DNA of 64,000 nucleotides from Pseudaminobacter soli (ex Zhang et al. 2022) (GCF_014595955.1 NZ_JABVCF010000011.1:124001-188000), one strand, 5' to 3'; numbered from the stretch's first letter, positions 1 through 9,873 are shown. Notes: generated by a model from the letters alone, not told the origin. Numbers and translations are program-made.

Positions 1-504
1 ATCGTCGACTGCGATCTTGAAGCCGTTCGCCTTGAGTGCCTGGACGAAATTGTAGAGCGCGTCCTGCGAGCCCGACTTCTTTTCGGTGACCTCGCAGACG
101 ACCCGTTTGGGATCTATTCCGGACTCATGGAGAGTCACCCGCATGTCGCCCAAAGCGGCATCGGCGATCGAGCGGTCGATGAAGACCGATGGGTCGAAGT
201 TGACGAAGATCGCCGTGTCCTGCGGCAGACACGCCCCCGCATTCATCAGGTGAAGCGTGCGTGTCAGGGTCTCGACATGGAAACGGTCGATGCCGGCAAG
301 CCCGCCGAAGAAGGCGCCCGGTGATACGAAGGCGCCGTCGCGCTCCGGCCTGATCAGGCCTTCGAAGGCGGCGATGGCCAGCTTGCCGTTGTTGAAGGCG
401 AAGATCGGCTGAAACGCGCTTTTCAGCGCATAAGCACCCCAGACGGCCTGAACGGTCTGGTCCTCGTTGCGGCCAATATGGGCGAGCACTGCGCTACGGG
501 GCAC
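1..504 (-). CDS. EAL-domain protein, N-terminal part (truncated by window edge)
   Basis: The reverse strand is open from a GTG at 504 to the window edge, about 168 residues. It reads as the first half of an EAL (cyclic-di-GMP phosphodiesterase-type) domain: an FQPIFAF opening followed by a FEGLIRP motif where the canonical EAL tripeptide sits, here EGL, then a VNFDPSVF segment and an EVTEKKSG segment matching the second metal-binding glutamate region. The catalytic tail, including the DDFGTG-like loop, starts at the very edge (AVDD) and is cut off. An in-frame TGA at 520-522 limits the start; GTG 504 follows a purine-rich AGAGG. The E-G-L variant may or may not be catalytic. The gene diverges from the aminotransferase at 724. 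Confidence 0.75.
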   Translation of the reverse strand, partial: MPRSAVLAHIGRNEDQTVQAVWGAYALKSAFQPIFAFNNGKLAIAAFEGLIRPERDGAFVSPGAFFGGLAGIDRFHVETLTRTLHLMNAGACLPQDTAIFVNFDPSVFIDRSIADAALGDMRVTLHESGIDPKRVVCEVTEKKSGSQDALYNFVQALKANGFKIAVDD

Positions 505-525
505 GATCGCCTCTGCTTCTCATAA

Positions 526-1926
<1,401 letters not shown>

Positions 1927-2063
1927 GCGGAAGGCTTGGACTGGTTGTGGCGCTTCGGCGCCACACTGGACAAGGCCGCGGGAACCGGCGATGATCTAGG
2001 CATTCGTCCTTGGGGCAGAAGGACGGCGAGGGGGCTGTTGGTGTAATCGCCGGAGGAACGAGC

Positions 2064-3140
2064 ATGCCGCCTGCTGCCCGGCTTACCGACATGCATGTCT
2101 GTCCCATGCAGACGCCGGCCGTTGTTCCGATCCCGCATGTCGGTGGCCCCATTATCTCTCCCGGAATGCCGACCGTTCTGATCGGCAACCTGCCGGCCGC
2201 TCGCATCACCGATATGTGCGTTTGCGTCGGTCCACCCGACGTGATCGTGCGCGGATCGGCAGGCGTCCTGATCGGAGGCCTCAACGCCGCGCGCATCGGC
2301 GACAACACCGCCCATGGCGGCGTCATTGTCCAGGGCTGGCCGACCGTGATGATCGGCGAGATCGGGGTTGTCACGCCCGCTCCGCCAAAAATGCCGGCTC
2401 TGCCCAATGTCGCCCTGCCGGATGTTCCGGCCATGCCTGCCATGCCGGCGCCGCCCAGACTGCCTGAGATAACCGCTCCGGAAGCGGGGCTTCTGTCCAG
2501 CATCGCAAGCGCTGCGCTCGACGTGATGGCGCCGCCCGGGTCCGCAGATGCACCTGAAGGTGCACAGAGTTCTTCCGCATCCCCATCTTCCCGCACCTCC
2601 GCCCCGCCGCCGCCCGCAGCCCCCGCAACGCCTCCAGCCGCCTTCGAGGCCCTGTCGAAAGCTGTTCCGGCCGTCGCCCAGACGATGCAAAAAATGGCGG
2701 AGAAACCCGGCTCGGCGTTCGCCGAAAGGGGAGCGGCCGCATTGGGTGCGTTGAACGACGCGCTCGCGGCGGTGCCTGCCGACCAGCTTCCGCCGGCCCT
2801 AAAGCCGGCCATCGAGGATCTGCAGACGCGCATCGAGGCCGCCAGAGCCGCGTATGGGAAGGCCTCGGCCAAGGTCGCCGAACTGGTTGCAGCAGCCGAG
2901 CAGAAGGCCACGGAGTTGAAGCAGCGATACGATGAACTGCAGGCGGAGAAGGAGCGCATCCGCAACCACTCCGCAAAGGGGCTCGACGACTGGAACGCGC
3001 TCGTTGACGGCTATGAAGCAACGCGGGACGAACTGAAGCGCCATGCCGACGAGGCGAAGCGTCTCGGCAAGGAGGTGTCGAGTAAGACCCGCGCACTCGC
3101 AAATACAAAACCCCCTACGCTGCCATTTCGAGGGCGTTAA
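2064..3140 (+). CDS. PAAR-domain protein with long coiled-coil tail
   Basis: A 358-residue protein starting at ATG 2064 behind GGAGGAACGAGC. Residues 1-100 form a PAAR domain: PAARLTDMHVCPM, then an ITDMCVCVGPPD segment and GDNTAHGG, which supply the His/Cys zinc ligands of the sharp cone that tips VgrG spikes in type VI secretion and other contractile systems. After about residue 115 there is a Pro/Ala-rich linker, then a charged helical region (AAEQKATELKQRYDELQAEK) predicted to be coiled coil. No nuclease, lipase or pore-forming domain is recognisable in the tail. No VgrG, Tss or phage-tail gene is nearby, so this is an orphan; it may serve a secretion locus elsewhere or carry a new effector. 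Confidence 0.8.
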   Translation: MPPAARLTDMHVCPMQTPAVVPIPHVGGPIISPGMPTVLIGNLPAARITDMCVCVGPPDVIVRGSAGVLIGGLNAARIGDNTAHGGVIVQGWPTVMIGEIGVVTPAPPKMPALPNVALPDVPAMPAMPAPPRLPEITAPEAGLLSSIASAALDVMAPPGSADAPEGAQSSSASPSSRTSAPPPPAAPATPPAAFEALSKAVPAVAQTMQKMAEKPGSAFAERGAAALGALNDALAAVPADQLPPALKPAIEDLQTRIEAARAAYGKASAKVAELVAAAEQKATELKQRYDELQAEKERIRNHSAKGLDDWNALVDGYEATRDELKRHADEAKRLGKEVSSKTRALANTKPPTLPFRGR

Positions 3141-3417
3141 TCGCCGAAGGCCACCATTCTCGTTTCGGATTATCGTCTCCGGGTTACGTGACGTGGTCTT
3201 CGATCCCGCATTTGCATCTCTGCGATATCTCCATGAACTTAGGAATCGCTAGTCTGGTCGTATCTGCCGCTCGAAAATGTAATTCTCGAAGGAGGGGTGT
3301 CTTTAAGTAATAGAACATTAACTGCATTTGTGATTCCGATTACTAAGAAATCTTAGAATTTAACTATTCGTCTACACGAAATATGGACACTTCGGTCCTC
3401 TATGCGGGGGCTGGTCC
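3141..3417 (+). promoter_or_regulatory. AT-rich leader with inverted repeat before GGDEF-EAL gene
   Basis: The 277 bp between the PAAR gene and the diguanylate cyclase gene become distinctly AT-rich in the last 120 bp. They contain an inverted repeat, CTAAGA-AA-TCTTAG, at 3343-3356. This is the likely promoter/operator zone of the downstream gene; no binding protein can be named. Confidence 0.35.
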
Positions 3418-5400
3418 ATGAAGTCAGCGAATGTGAGGGCAATCTCGGTCGCCATAGCCGGCATGCTTCTCCTGGCAAGTGCGGTCTTTTTCGGAATAGA
3501 ACTGACCGTCAACAGGGCGGTTTCCGTCGATGCCGACCGGAAAGCACGCGATTGGGCGGCCTATTTCATCGGCAAAATGCCCAATCTAGATGAACTGATC
3601 TCAACCGGTCAGGCGGATGCGGCGCAGCTTTCGGTCATCGCTGCCGCCGAGCATGTGGGAGATGTCTTCCGTTTCAAGCTGTTCGACCGGCAGGGCCGAA
3701 CAGTACTCGTTTCCGATGAAGCCGCCTACGCCAAGGAGGGCGGGGCCGGCGAGCACAGCGCCAAGGCGGCGGAAGTTCTTAGAACGGGAAACAGCGACGT
3801 CTCTCTGAACGACGGCACCGGCAAGAAGAACCGACCGCCGCTCTATGTCGAAGCCTATGTACCCGTCATCGACGCGCAGGGCAGCACGCGCGGGGTCGTC
3901 GAGGTCTATATCGACCAGACCGGGACGGCCTCCCTGTTCAAGGCAACCTTCATGCTGCTGGCGATCGGCCTTGCTGCGGCGGCCGCGCTGATGTTCGGCC
4001 TGCCGACGCTCGCCTTCATCTCGCGCAGCCGGCAGGCGGCGGAAGCAAAACGCCGGGTCGAATACCTTGCCAAGTACGAGCCGATGACCGGTGTGCTCAA
4101 CCGTGCCAGCTTCACGGAGCGTCTATCCGAGTTGCTTGCCCGGAACGTGCCCGACCGGCAACTCGCCATCATTTTTCTCGACGTGGATGATTTCAAGACG
4201 ATCAACGACACCTATGGCCATGAAGCCGGTGACGAGTTCCTGAAACATGTCGCTCGCTGCGTCATGGGCTGCTGTGGGGCGGACGATCTGGCCGCCCGGA
4301 TGGGCGGCGACGAGTTCACGCTGGCGGTCCGCCGCGACAGCACCCAGGATGTCACCGACACGGTCGAACGGTTGATGCGCGCCATCGGCGAACCGATCCT
4401 CACGCGCGGAAAGACCATATACGGACGCATCAGTTGCGGCGTGTACGTTGTCGAGGAACAAATCGGGCTGGCTGACGCCATGCACAAGGCCGACGTAGCT
4501 CTCTATCAAGCCAAGATGGACGGAAAGAACACCTATCGCCTGTTCTGCGACAGCATGGAGGACACCATGCGAGCCCGACTGGAACTGGAGCAGCGTGTGC
4601 GCGATGCGGTCTCCTGGCAAAGCTTCGAGTTGCACTATCAGCCGCTTTTGCGGGCGGACAACGGCACGTGCATCGGCTTCGAGGCGCTGTTGCGGCTGAC
4701 GGACGGGGAGGGAGGCTTTATCCCGCCGTCCAGCTTCATCCCGGTCCTAGAGGCGATGGGACACATCAACGAGGTCGGCAAATGGGTGATCGAACAGGCG
4801 ACGGCGACTGCCGCGCTTTGGCCGGAGCCGCTCACGGTGTCGGTCAATCTGTCCGTGCGCCAGTTCCAGGACGGCAAGCTCGTGGGCTATGTGCGAGAAG
4901 CGTTGCGCAAATCGGGCCTGAGCGCCGGCCGCCTCGAGATCGAGGTGACCGAATCCATGCTGATGGAGAACACCGAGAACGTGTCCAGCCAGCTTCGGGA
5001 ACTGCGGTCGCTGGGCGTCTCGATCGCCATGGACGACTTCGGAACCGGGTATTCGAGCCTTGGCTATCTGTGGCAGTTCGGGTTCGACAAGCTCAAGATC
5101 GACAGGTCTTTCGTCTCAGCGCTGGAGCGCAACGATCGGCAGGCACGGGATATCCTCGATACCATCATCATGCTGGGCCACAAGCTCGATATGAGCGTAA
5201 CGGCCGAGGGGATCGAGACCGATCATCAGGCCGAGGTTCTGACCTCGCTCGCCTGCGACCACTTCCAGGGCTATCTCTACGGTCGTCCCCGGCCGGCCAG
5301 CGAAATCCCCGCTTTCCTGCTCGAGGGCAAGCGGAAGCAAATGGCAGCGGCATCCAGCGCGGCACCATCTGCGCCGAGGCTGTTCGCCGCGGGCGCCTAG
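3418..5400 (+). CDS. Membrane GGDEF-EAL cyclic-di-GMP turnover protein
   Basis: A 660-residue inner-membrane protein. TM1 lies at about residues 8-28, a periplasmic sensor loop follows to about 175, and TM2 is at about 178-200. The cytoplasmic part holds a GGDEF domain with intact MGGDEF (residues 295-300) and an EAL domain with intact E-A-L at 422-424, EVTES and DDFGTGYSS, so both cyclase and phosphodiesterase residues are present and either activity is possible. The GGDEF entry reads YEPMTGVLNR rather than the common HDxLTGLPNR. The gene stands alone, preceded by an AT-rich leader and followed by a hairpin at 5457-5482. It probably adjusts cyclic-di-GMP in response to an extracytoplasmic signal. 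Confidence 0.93.
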   Translation: MKSANVRAISVAIAGMLLLASAVFFGIELTVNRAVSVDADRKARDWAAYFIGKMPNLDELISTGQADAAQLSVIAAAEHVGDVFRFKLFDRQGRTVLVSDEAAYAKEGGAGEHSAKAAEVLRTGNSDVSLNDGTGKKNRPPLYVEAYVPVIDAQGSTRGVVEVYIDQTGTASLFKATFMLLAIGLAAAAALMFGLPTLAFISRSRQAAEAKRRVEYLAKYEPMTGVLNRASFTERLSELLARNVPDRQLAIIFLDVDDFKTINDTYGHEAGDEFLKHVARCVMGCCGADDLAARMGGDEFTLAVRRDSTQDVTDTVERLMRAIGEPILTRGKTIYGRISCGVYVVEEQIGLADAMHKADVALYQAKMDGKNTYRLFCDSMEDTMRARLELEQRVRDAVSWQSFELHYQPLLRADNGTCIGFEALLRLTDGEGGFIPPSSFIPVLEAMGHINEVGKWVIEQATATAALWPEPLTVSVNLSVRQFQDGKLVGYVREALRKSGLSAGRLEIEVTESMLMENTENVSSQLRELRSLGVSIAMDDFGTGYSSLGYLWQFGFDKLKIDRSFVSALERNDRQARDILDTIIMLGHKLDMSVTAEGIETDHQAEVLTSLACDHFQGYLYGRPRPASEIPAFLLEGKRKQMAAASSAAPSAPRLFAAGA

Positions 5401-5456
5401 GCAGTGGTGATTTGCTCCGCCGGACGCGGGAAGTGCGCAGTGATATCTCGGAAGGC

Positions 5457-5490
5457 GCGGGCCGGTTATTTCGCCGGCCCGCCTCTCTTT
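5457..5490 (+). terminator. Hairpin terminator after GGDEF-EAL gene
   Basis: GCGGGCCGG and CCGGCCCGC arms (5457-5465 and 5474-5482) close an 8-nt loop and are followed by TCTCTTT. The hairpin lies between convergent genes and could serve both. Confidence 0.6.
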
Positions 5491-5494
5491 GCGG

Positions 5495-5683
5495 TCACGC
5501 GTCCAGAGTGTGGCGCAGGCTCCGCTGCGGGGCGTTGGCGAGATAGCCGTGTTCCCGCAGCCATTTCGCGATGATCAGTTCCACTAGAGACGAAACGGAA
5601 CGGTGGTCCTCCTTAGCCGCAACGGTGAGCGCTTCCTTGATGTCCTGCTCTATGCGGAACCCGAGTGGATGAGTCTTGGCCAT
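5495..5683 (-). CDS. Small ribbon-helix-helix-like protein
   Basis: A 62-residue protein starting at ATG 5683 behind AAGGAAAACCC. An upstream in-frame ATG at 5887 would add a low-complexity extension and is rejected. MAKTHPLGFRIEQDIKEAL followed by VSSLVELIIAKWLREHGY reads as a short strand and two helices, as in Arc/MetJ-type (RHH) DNA-binding proteins. No toxin partner follows, so this is more likely a lone regulator than half of a toxin-antitoxin pair. Confidence 0.65.
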   Translation of the reverse strand: MAKTHPLGFRIEQDIKEALTVAAKEDHRSVSSLVELIIAKWLREHGYLANAPQRSLRHTLDA

Positions 5684-5792
5684 GGGTTTTCCTTCATTTA
5701 GCCGCCCTGGCGAGATGCACATGAAAGGCAATGTCGCGCGGCTTGTTCCCGGTGTGTTTTGGGTCCGAGGCACCTGAGCGCCGGACCCGAGT

Positions 5793-6197
5793 TCAGACTG
5801 CCGGGGAGCCTTCAGGCGGGCCGCGCGCATGCCTTCCGCCGGTATCGGGGCGGTCTCGGACCAGGTGATCGCGATGGCCGAAGCCAAGTGTCAGGGCAGC
5901 AACTGAAAGTCGCCCTTCCGCGTAGCCGACCCATTCGAACTCGACCGGTTCGGCGAAACCCGGTGATGAGACATCGTCGTCCGGGAGAACAGCCGAGGAA
6001 GCTGAACAGGTCTCCGTGGGGATGCCGTTGCCCTGCGGGTCAGGTGACAGGGGGCTGTCAAGATAATAGTGCGGCCGCTGGCGCTCGAAGGTGTCCGCGG
6101 CAGACGACGCCTCGCCCAGTGCGAGAAGCGCGGCAACCCACAGGATCGTCCGGTAGAACAGGACGAGGACCGTGCTATGTGCACCGGCGCTATTCAT
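5793..6197 (-). CDS. Hypothetical secreted protein
   Basis: A 134-residue reading frame from ATG 6197 with a plausible signal peptide (VLVLFYRTILWVAALLALG, then ASSAADT). The mature part holds PHYYLDSPLSPDPQGNG, a cysteine in TETCSAS and an acidic stretch. No family is recognised. The start has only a weak AGAGC before it, and coding potential of the last 40 residues is doubtful because GC-rich DNA readily gives open frames. The gene would diverge from the EF-G-like gene. Confidence 0.4.
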   Translation of the reverse strand: MNSAGAHSTVLVLFYRTILWVAALLALGEASSAADTFERQRPHYYLDSPLSPDPQGNGIPTETCSASSAVLPDDDVSSPGFAEPVEFEWVGYAEGRLSVAALTLGFGHRDHLVRDRPDTGGRHARGPPEGSPAV

Positions 6198-6280
6198 GCT
6201 CTGCGCTGCGTCTGCCCCTGGCTCTCGGGCCCGCCCTCCGGGCCTGAGTCGATTTGCGATCGTCATACAAAGTAGGAGCA

Positions 6281-6337
6281 ATGCTTAGCCGGGACAAGCT
6301 CCGGCTTTTTTCTTGCCCTGCTGATTATCCCGTGTGA
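6281..6337 (+). other. Possible 18-codon leader ORF containing a terminator hairpin
   Basis: ATG 6281 preceded by AGGAGCA opens a frame reading MLSRDKLRLFSCPADYPV and stopping at TGA 6335-6337. Codons 3-9 form the terminator stem listed separately. It lies about 100 bp upstream of the EF-G-like gene on the same strand, an arrangement that resembles a leader-peptide attenuator. No amino-acid bias is evident, so a control logic cannot be assigned, and the overlap may be chance. Confidence 0.3.
6287..6311 (+). terminator. Intrinsic terminator or attenuator upstream of EF-G-like gene
   Basis: AGCCGG (6287-6292) and CCGGCT (6301-6306) pair around an 8-nt loop and run into six T residues on the plus strand. 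No plus-strand gene ends just before it: the previous one ends at 5400 and has its own hairpin. It therefore probably ends a short transcript or acts as an attenuator for the gene at 6434. Confidence 0.6.
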
Positions 6338-6433
6338 CGATACGGCAGGTCAGGGGCCCGTGCACAAGGCTCCGCCTGCGACGGCCGCAGGCCGGCCGCC
6401 GCTCTCGAGGAAACGATTGAGTGGAGGTCAGTC

Positions 6434-8488
6434 ATGGGTGCACGTGCCGGGGGCAGACGCACGGGACCGAAATGCGTCGCCATTGTCGGTCCCTTCTCCA
6501 GCGGAAAGACGACCCTTCTCGAAGCCATTCTCGCGCGCGTCGGCGCAATTCCCCGCCAGAATACGGTAGCTTCCGGAAGTACCGTCGGCGACAGCTCTCC
6601 CGAGGCCCGGGCTCACGCCATGAGCGTCGAGGCGACTTTTGCCACGGTCGATTTCATGGGCGAGTCGATCACCTTCGTGGATTGCCCCGGCTCGGTGGAA
6701 TTTTCCTTCGAAGCTCAGCCCGTGCTCGCGGCCTGTGATGCGGCGATCGTCGTGACCGAGGCGGACGAAAAGAAAATCCCGGCTCTGCAGGTCATCATGC
6801 GCAGCCTCGACGAATTGCGGCTGCCGCGCATCCTGTTCCTGAACAAGATCGACAAGACCTCCGCCGGCGTGCGCGATACGCTGAAAATGCTGCAGCCGGT
6901 GAGCGACACGCCGCTGTTGCTGCGACAGATTCCGCTGCGGCGCGACGCGATCGTCGTCGGCGCGATCGATCTCGCGTTGGAGCGCGCCTATGTCTGGCGC
7001 GAGCACGCAGCGAGCGAGGTGACGGAAATCCCGGACGACGAGAAGGCGCGCGAGATCGAGGCGCGATTCTCGATGCTCGAGACGCTCGCCGATCACGACG
7101 ACCATCTGATGGAGCAACTTCTTGAAGAGGTCGCCCCGCCCCAGGATGCGGTGTTCGACGACCTGGCCGCGGACCTGCGCGAGGGCAATGTCACGCCCGT
7201 CCTGATCGGCGCGGCCGAAAAGGGCAATGGCGTTCTCAGGCTGTTGAAGACGATCCGCCATGACGTGGCCGACGTCGAGGCAACCAATAAACGCCTCGGC
7301 GTCCCAGAAGATGCCGGGACTTTGGTGCAGGTCATGAAAACCGTCCATACGGCCCACGGCGGCAAGCTTTCGATTGCGCGCGTGCTTGCCGGAACGGTCA
7401 ATGACGGATTCGAACTAGCATTGCCCGACGGCGCCACGGCCCGGGTCTCGGGCATCTATCGCTTGCTTGGAAAGGAGCAGACCAAGGTTCCCTCCGCGAT
7501 GGCGGGCGATGTGGTTGCTCTCGGAAAGCTCGAAGGCGCTCGCACGGGACAGACGCTCGGGGCCGGCAAACAGCCTGCGGTTCAGCTCTTCGACGGCATT
7601 CCACCGCAGCCGGTCTTTGCGATCGCACTACGCCCGAAAGAGCGAAAGGACGACGTCAAAATGTCGGCCGCCATCGTCCGGCTGGCCGAGGAGGACCCGG
7701 CTCTCACCTTCACCCATAGCCAGGAGACCAGCGAGACGGTGCTGGCCGGGCATGGCGAGATGCATCTGCGCGTCACCATCGAGCGGCTGGAGGGCAGGAA
7801 CCAGATCCCCATCGAGCAGCGCGCGCCGGCAGTGCCCTACCGGGAGACGATTCGAAAGGCGACGCAGCAGCGCGGGCGCCACAAGAAGCAGTCCGGCGGC
7901 CATGGCCAATTCGGAGACGTGGTGATTCAGATCAAGCCGCTCCCACGCGGCGAAGGCTTCCAGTTCACCGACACGATCACCGGCGGGGTCGTGCCCAAGC
8001 AGTACATCCCATCGGTCGAGGCCGGAGTGCGCGACTTTCTCAAGGAGGGGCCGCTAGGCTTTCCGGTAGTCGACGTCGCCGTGAACCTGTCGGAGGGCTC
8101 CTACCATTCGGTGGATTCATCCGACATGGCCTTCCAGATGGCGGCGAAGCTCGCGATGAAGGAGGGCATGACGGCTTGCTCGCCCGTGCTCCTGGAGCCG
8201 GTGATGAAGGTCCAGATTTTCACTCCGTCAGACGCTACGGCCAAGATCACCGGCATCGTGCCACAGCGGCGCGGTCAGATCCTGGGTTACGACGCGCGGC
8301 CCGGCTGGAAGGGCTGGGACGTGGTCGAGGCCACCATTCCGCAATCGGAGATCGGTGATCTCATCATCGAGCTGCGCTCGGCCACGGCCGGGGTGGCCAG
8401 CTTCGAGGCGAACTTCGACCATATGGCTGAGTTGACCGGCCGGCTTGCTGACGACGCAATGAGTCACGCACGCGGAAAGGCGGCGTAG
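6434..8488 (+). CDS. EF-G paralogue (FusA-like translational GTPase)
   Basis: A 684-residue EF-G-type GTPase; ATG 6434 sits behind GGAGGTCAGTC. G1 is GPFSSGKTT, G4 is LNKIDK, and the domain IV entry is KKQSGGHGQFGDV, so the full EF-G architecture (G, II, III, IV, V) is present. It departs from housekeeping EF-G in the switches. Switch I lacks the RGITI motif, reading RAHAMSVEATFA instead. Switch II is VDCPGSVEF, with serine where translational GTPases carry the catalytic histidine of DTPGH. These features fit the EF-G2-like group found beside a normal fusA in some bacteria, whose role is unclear; slow or ribosome-uncoupled GTP hydrolysis is expected. It stands alone, away from rpsL-rpsG-tuf. 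Confidence 0.88.
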   Translation: MGARAGGRRTGPKCVAIVGPFSSGKTTLLEAILARVGAIPRQNTVASGSTVGDSSPEARAHAMSVEATFATVDFMGESITFVDCPGSVEFSFEAQPVLAACDAAIVVTEADEKKIPALQVIMRSLDELRLPRILFLNKIDKTSAGVRDTLKMLQPVSDTPLLLRQIPLRRDAIVVGAIDLALERAYVWREHAASEVTEIPDDEKAREIEARFSMLETLADHDDHLMEQLLEEVAPPQDAVFDDLAADLREGNVTPVLIGAAEKGNGVLRLLKTIRHDVADVEATNKRLGVPEDAGTLVQVMKTVHTAHGGKLSIARVLAGTVNDGFELALPDGATARVSGIYRLLGKEQTKVPSAMAGDVVALGKLEGARTGQTLGAGKQPAVQLFDGIPPQPVFAIALRPKERKDDVKMSAAIVRLAEEDPALTFTHSQETSETVLAGHGEMHLRVTIERLEGRNQIPIEQRAPAVPYRETIRKATQQRGRHKKQSGGHGQFGDVVIQIKPLPRGEGFQFTDTITGGVVPKQYIPSVEAGVRDFLKEGPLGFPVVDVAVNLSEGSYHSVDSSDMAFQMAAKLAMKEGMTACSPVLLEPVMKVQIFTPSDATAKITGIVPQRRGQILGYDARPGWKGWDVVEATIPQSEIGDLIIELRSATAGVASFEANFDHMAELTGRLADDAMSHARGKAA

Positions 8489-8528
8489 CTATCCGACGCT
8501 GCGGCAGTAGCGGCAAGAGGCGATCGTT

Positions 8529-8566
8529 CTACCCCCACCCCTGACCCCTCAAGTGGGGGGGGTAGA
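8529..8566. repeat. C/G-rich inverted repeat in intergenic spacer
   Basis: CTACCCCCAC at 8529-8538 is mirrored by a GTGGGGG...GTAG arm ending near 8565, with three extra G residues. There is no T tract. It resembles short C/G-rich intergenic repeats of rhizobial genomes more than a terminator, but could still form a strong stem after the EF-G-like gene. Confidence 0.4.
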
Positions 8567-8694
8567 AGCCTGCGTACGGCGGGGGCATTGTTCGTCATCA
8601 CGTTGGCCATTCACCACGCGAATGTGAAGGCAGGACTGATTGATCAGGCCCTCTCGACGCGGCACGTTGAAATCGCTTGCCGGAGGACTTGCCC

Positions 8695-9663
8695 ATGAGT
8701 TTTGCTGTTCATCGCCGCCCCTCCTGGGCGATCCCGGATTTGGAGGCGACGCCTTACTCGGCTTTCGTCAACCGCCGTGCCATCCTGGCGGGCCTGGGTG
8801 TTGGGGCGTTAGGCCTCGGAGCCGGCCTGCCGCGGTTGGCGCTTGCGCAGGAAGCCGACCCTACGGCCGATCTCTATCCCGCCAGGAAGAACGAGAGCTT
8901 CAAGCTCGACCGCGATCTGACGCCGGAAGAAATCAACGGCCACTACAACAATTTTTACGAGTACGGCACCCAGAAGACGATCGCGCGGGCTGCCCAGGCG
9001 CTGAAGACGCGGCCCTGGGACATCGAGATCGGCGGGCTTGTCGAAAAGCCCTTCACCATTGCTTTCGACGATCTGGTTCGAAAGATCCCGCTGGAGACCC
9101 GGCTCTACCGCCACCGTTGCGTCGAAGCCTGGTCGATGACGATCCCCTGGACCGGCGTTCCACTGAAGGAACTTGTTGCACTGGCCAAGCCGCAGGGCTC
9201 GGCGAAATTTGTGCGCTTCGAGACCTTCCTCGACCCGGACATGGCGCCGGGCCAGAACGACTTTCTCTACCCATGGCCCTATATCGAGGGCGTCACCATC
9301 GAGGAAGCCGGCAACGATCTCGCGTTTATGGTCACAGGAGCCTACGACAAGCCGCTCGTCAAGCAGCATGGGGCTCCGCTGCGGGTCGCACTGCCATGGA
9401 AATACGGCTTCAAGTCGATCAAGTCGATTCGCAAGATCGATTTCGTCGAGGAGCGCCCCGTTGGCCTCTGGGAGGCGATCCAGCCGAGCGAGTACGGTTT
9501 TTGGGCTAACGTCAATCCGGAAGTGCCGCATCCGCGCTGGAGCCAGGCCATGGAGCGTGTGCTGCACACGGGCGAGTTCGTACCGACACTGATCTATAAC
9601 GGCTATGGCGAGCAGGTCGCCGGGCTCTATGCGGGCGTCTCGGGGGAAAAGCTCTTCATGTGA
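8695..9663 (+). CDS. msrP: Protein-methionine-sulfoxide reductase, catalytic subunit MsrP (YedY)
   Basis: A 322-residue periplasmic molybdopterin enzyme that reduces methionine sulfoxide in envelope proteins. ATG 8695 follows CGGAGGACTTGCCC; an upstream ATG at 8677 lacks such a site. The N-terminus carries an NRRAILAG twin-arginine signal with cleavage after LALA (about residue 51). The molybdenum-ligating cysteine is in RHRCVEAWSM (about C142), and the family motifs ETFLDPD, HGAPLRVALPWKYGFKS and GFWANVNP follow. Its usual partner, the haem membrane subunit MsrQ, is not adjacent; the next gene is on the other strand. It must receive electrons from an MsrQ encoded elsewhere or from another donor. 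Confidence 0.93.
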   Translation: MSFAVHRRPSWAIPDLEATPYSAFVNRRAILAGLGVGALGLGAGLPRLALAQEADPTADLYPARKNESFKLDRDLTPEEINGHYNNFYEYGTQKTIARAAQALKTRPWDIEIGGLVEKPFTIAFDDLVRKIPLETRLYRHRCVEAWSMTIPWTGVPLKELVALAKPQGSAKFVRFETFLDPDMAPGQNDFLYPWPYIEGVTIEEAGNDLAFMVTGAYDKPLVKQHGAPLRVALPWKYGFKSIKSIRKIDFVEERPVGLWEAIQPSEYGFWANVNPEVPHPRWSQAMERVLHTGEFVPTLIYNGYGEQVAGLYAGVSGEKLFM

Positions 9664-9752
9664 GCATACGAGGCAGGCGTGGTGAATTCTGCTGCATTCG
9701 TGTGCAGCCGGCAGAAACGCTCAATTGCGTGCAGAACACCCCGTCAAGAATC

Positions 9753-9781
9753 AAAAAAGCCGGATCTGGAAAGACCCGGCT
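9753..9781 (-). terminator. Intrinsic terminator of the small RNA
   Basis: On the minus strand, AGCCGGGTC and GATCCGGCT-type arms close a short loop and are followed by six T (9758-9753). It also bounds transcription coming from lysR. Confidence 0.8.
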
Positions 9782-9867
9782 GAGTTGATTGGAGTGCCGA
9801 AAACGGCAAAACCTCCAGAGGGGAACACTCTGGGGCGCCAATGGGAGGAGGAATGCGCCCCGGAGAT
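9753..9867 (-). ncRNA. Small RNA with anti-Shine-Dalgarno loop, NfeR1/alpha-r14-like
   Basis: About 115 nt on the minus strand. A promoter at 9874-9902 leads into hairpin 1 (arms CCGGGGCGC and GCGCCCCAG), whose loop exposes CCTCCTCCC (9843-9851), complementary to Shine-Dalgarno sequences. Hairpin 2 is TGGAG...CTCCA enclosing GCCG-TTTT-CGGC, and hairpin 3 is an intrinsic terminator with six T. Three hairpins, this length and an unpaired CCUCCUCCC are the known hallmarks of the alpha-r14 family (NfeR1 in Sinorhizobium), which represses many mRNAs in trans. No open frame competes. Family membership is from memory of its architecture, not a covariance-model search. It lies just downstream of lysR. 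Confidence 0.75.
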
Positions 9868-9873
9868 GTCCAC

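Noticed and set aside
5495-5683. Antitoxin of a toxin-antitoxin pair
   Set aside because: The RHH-like protein has no neighbouring toxin-like gene; the next gene is a putative secreted protein on the same strand with no toxin features.
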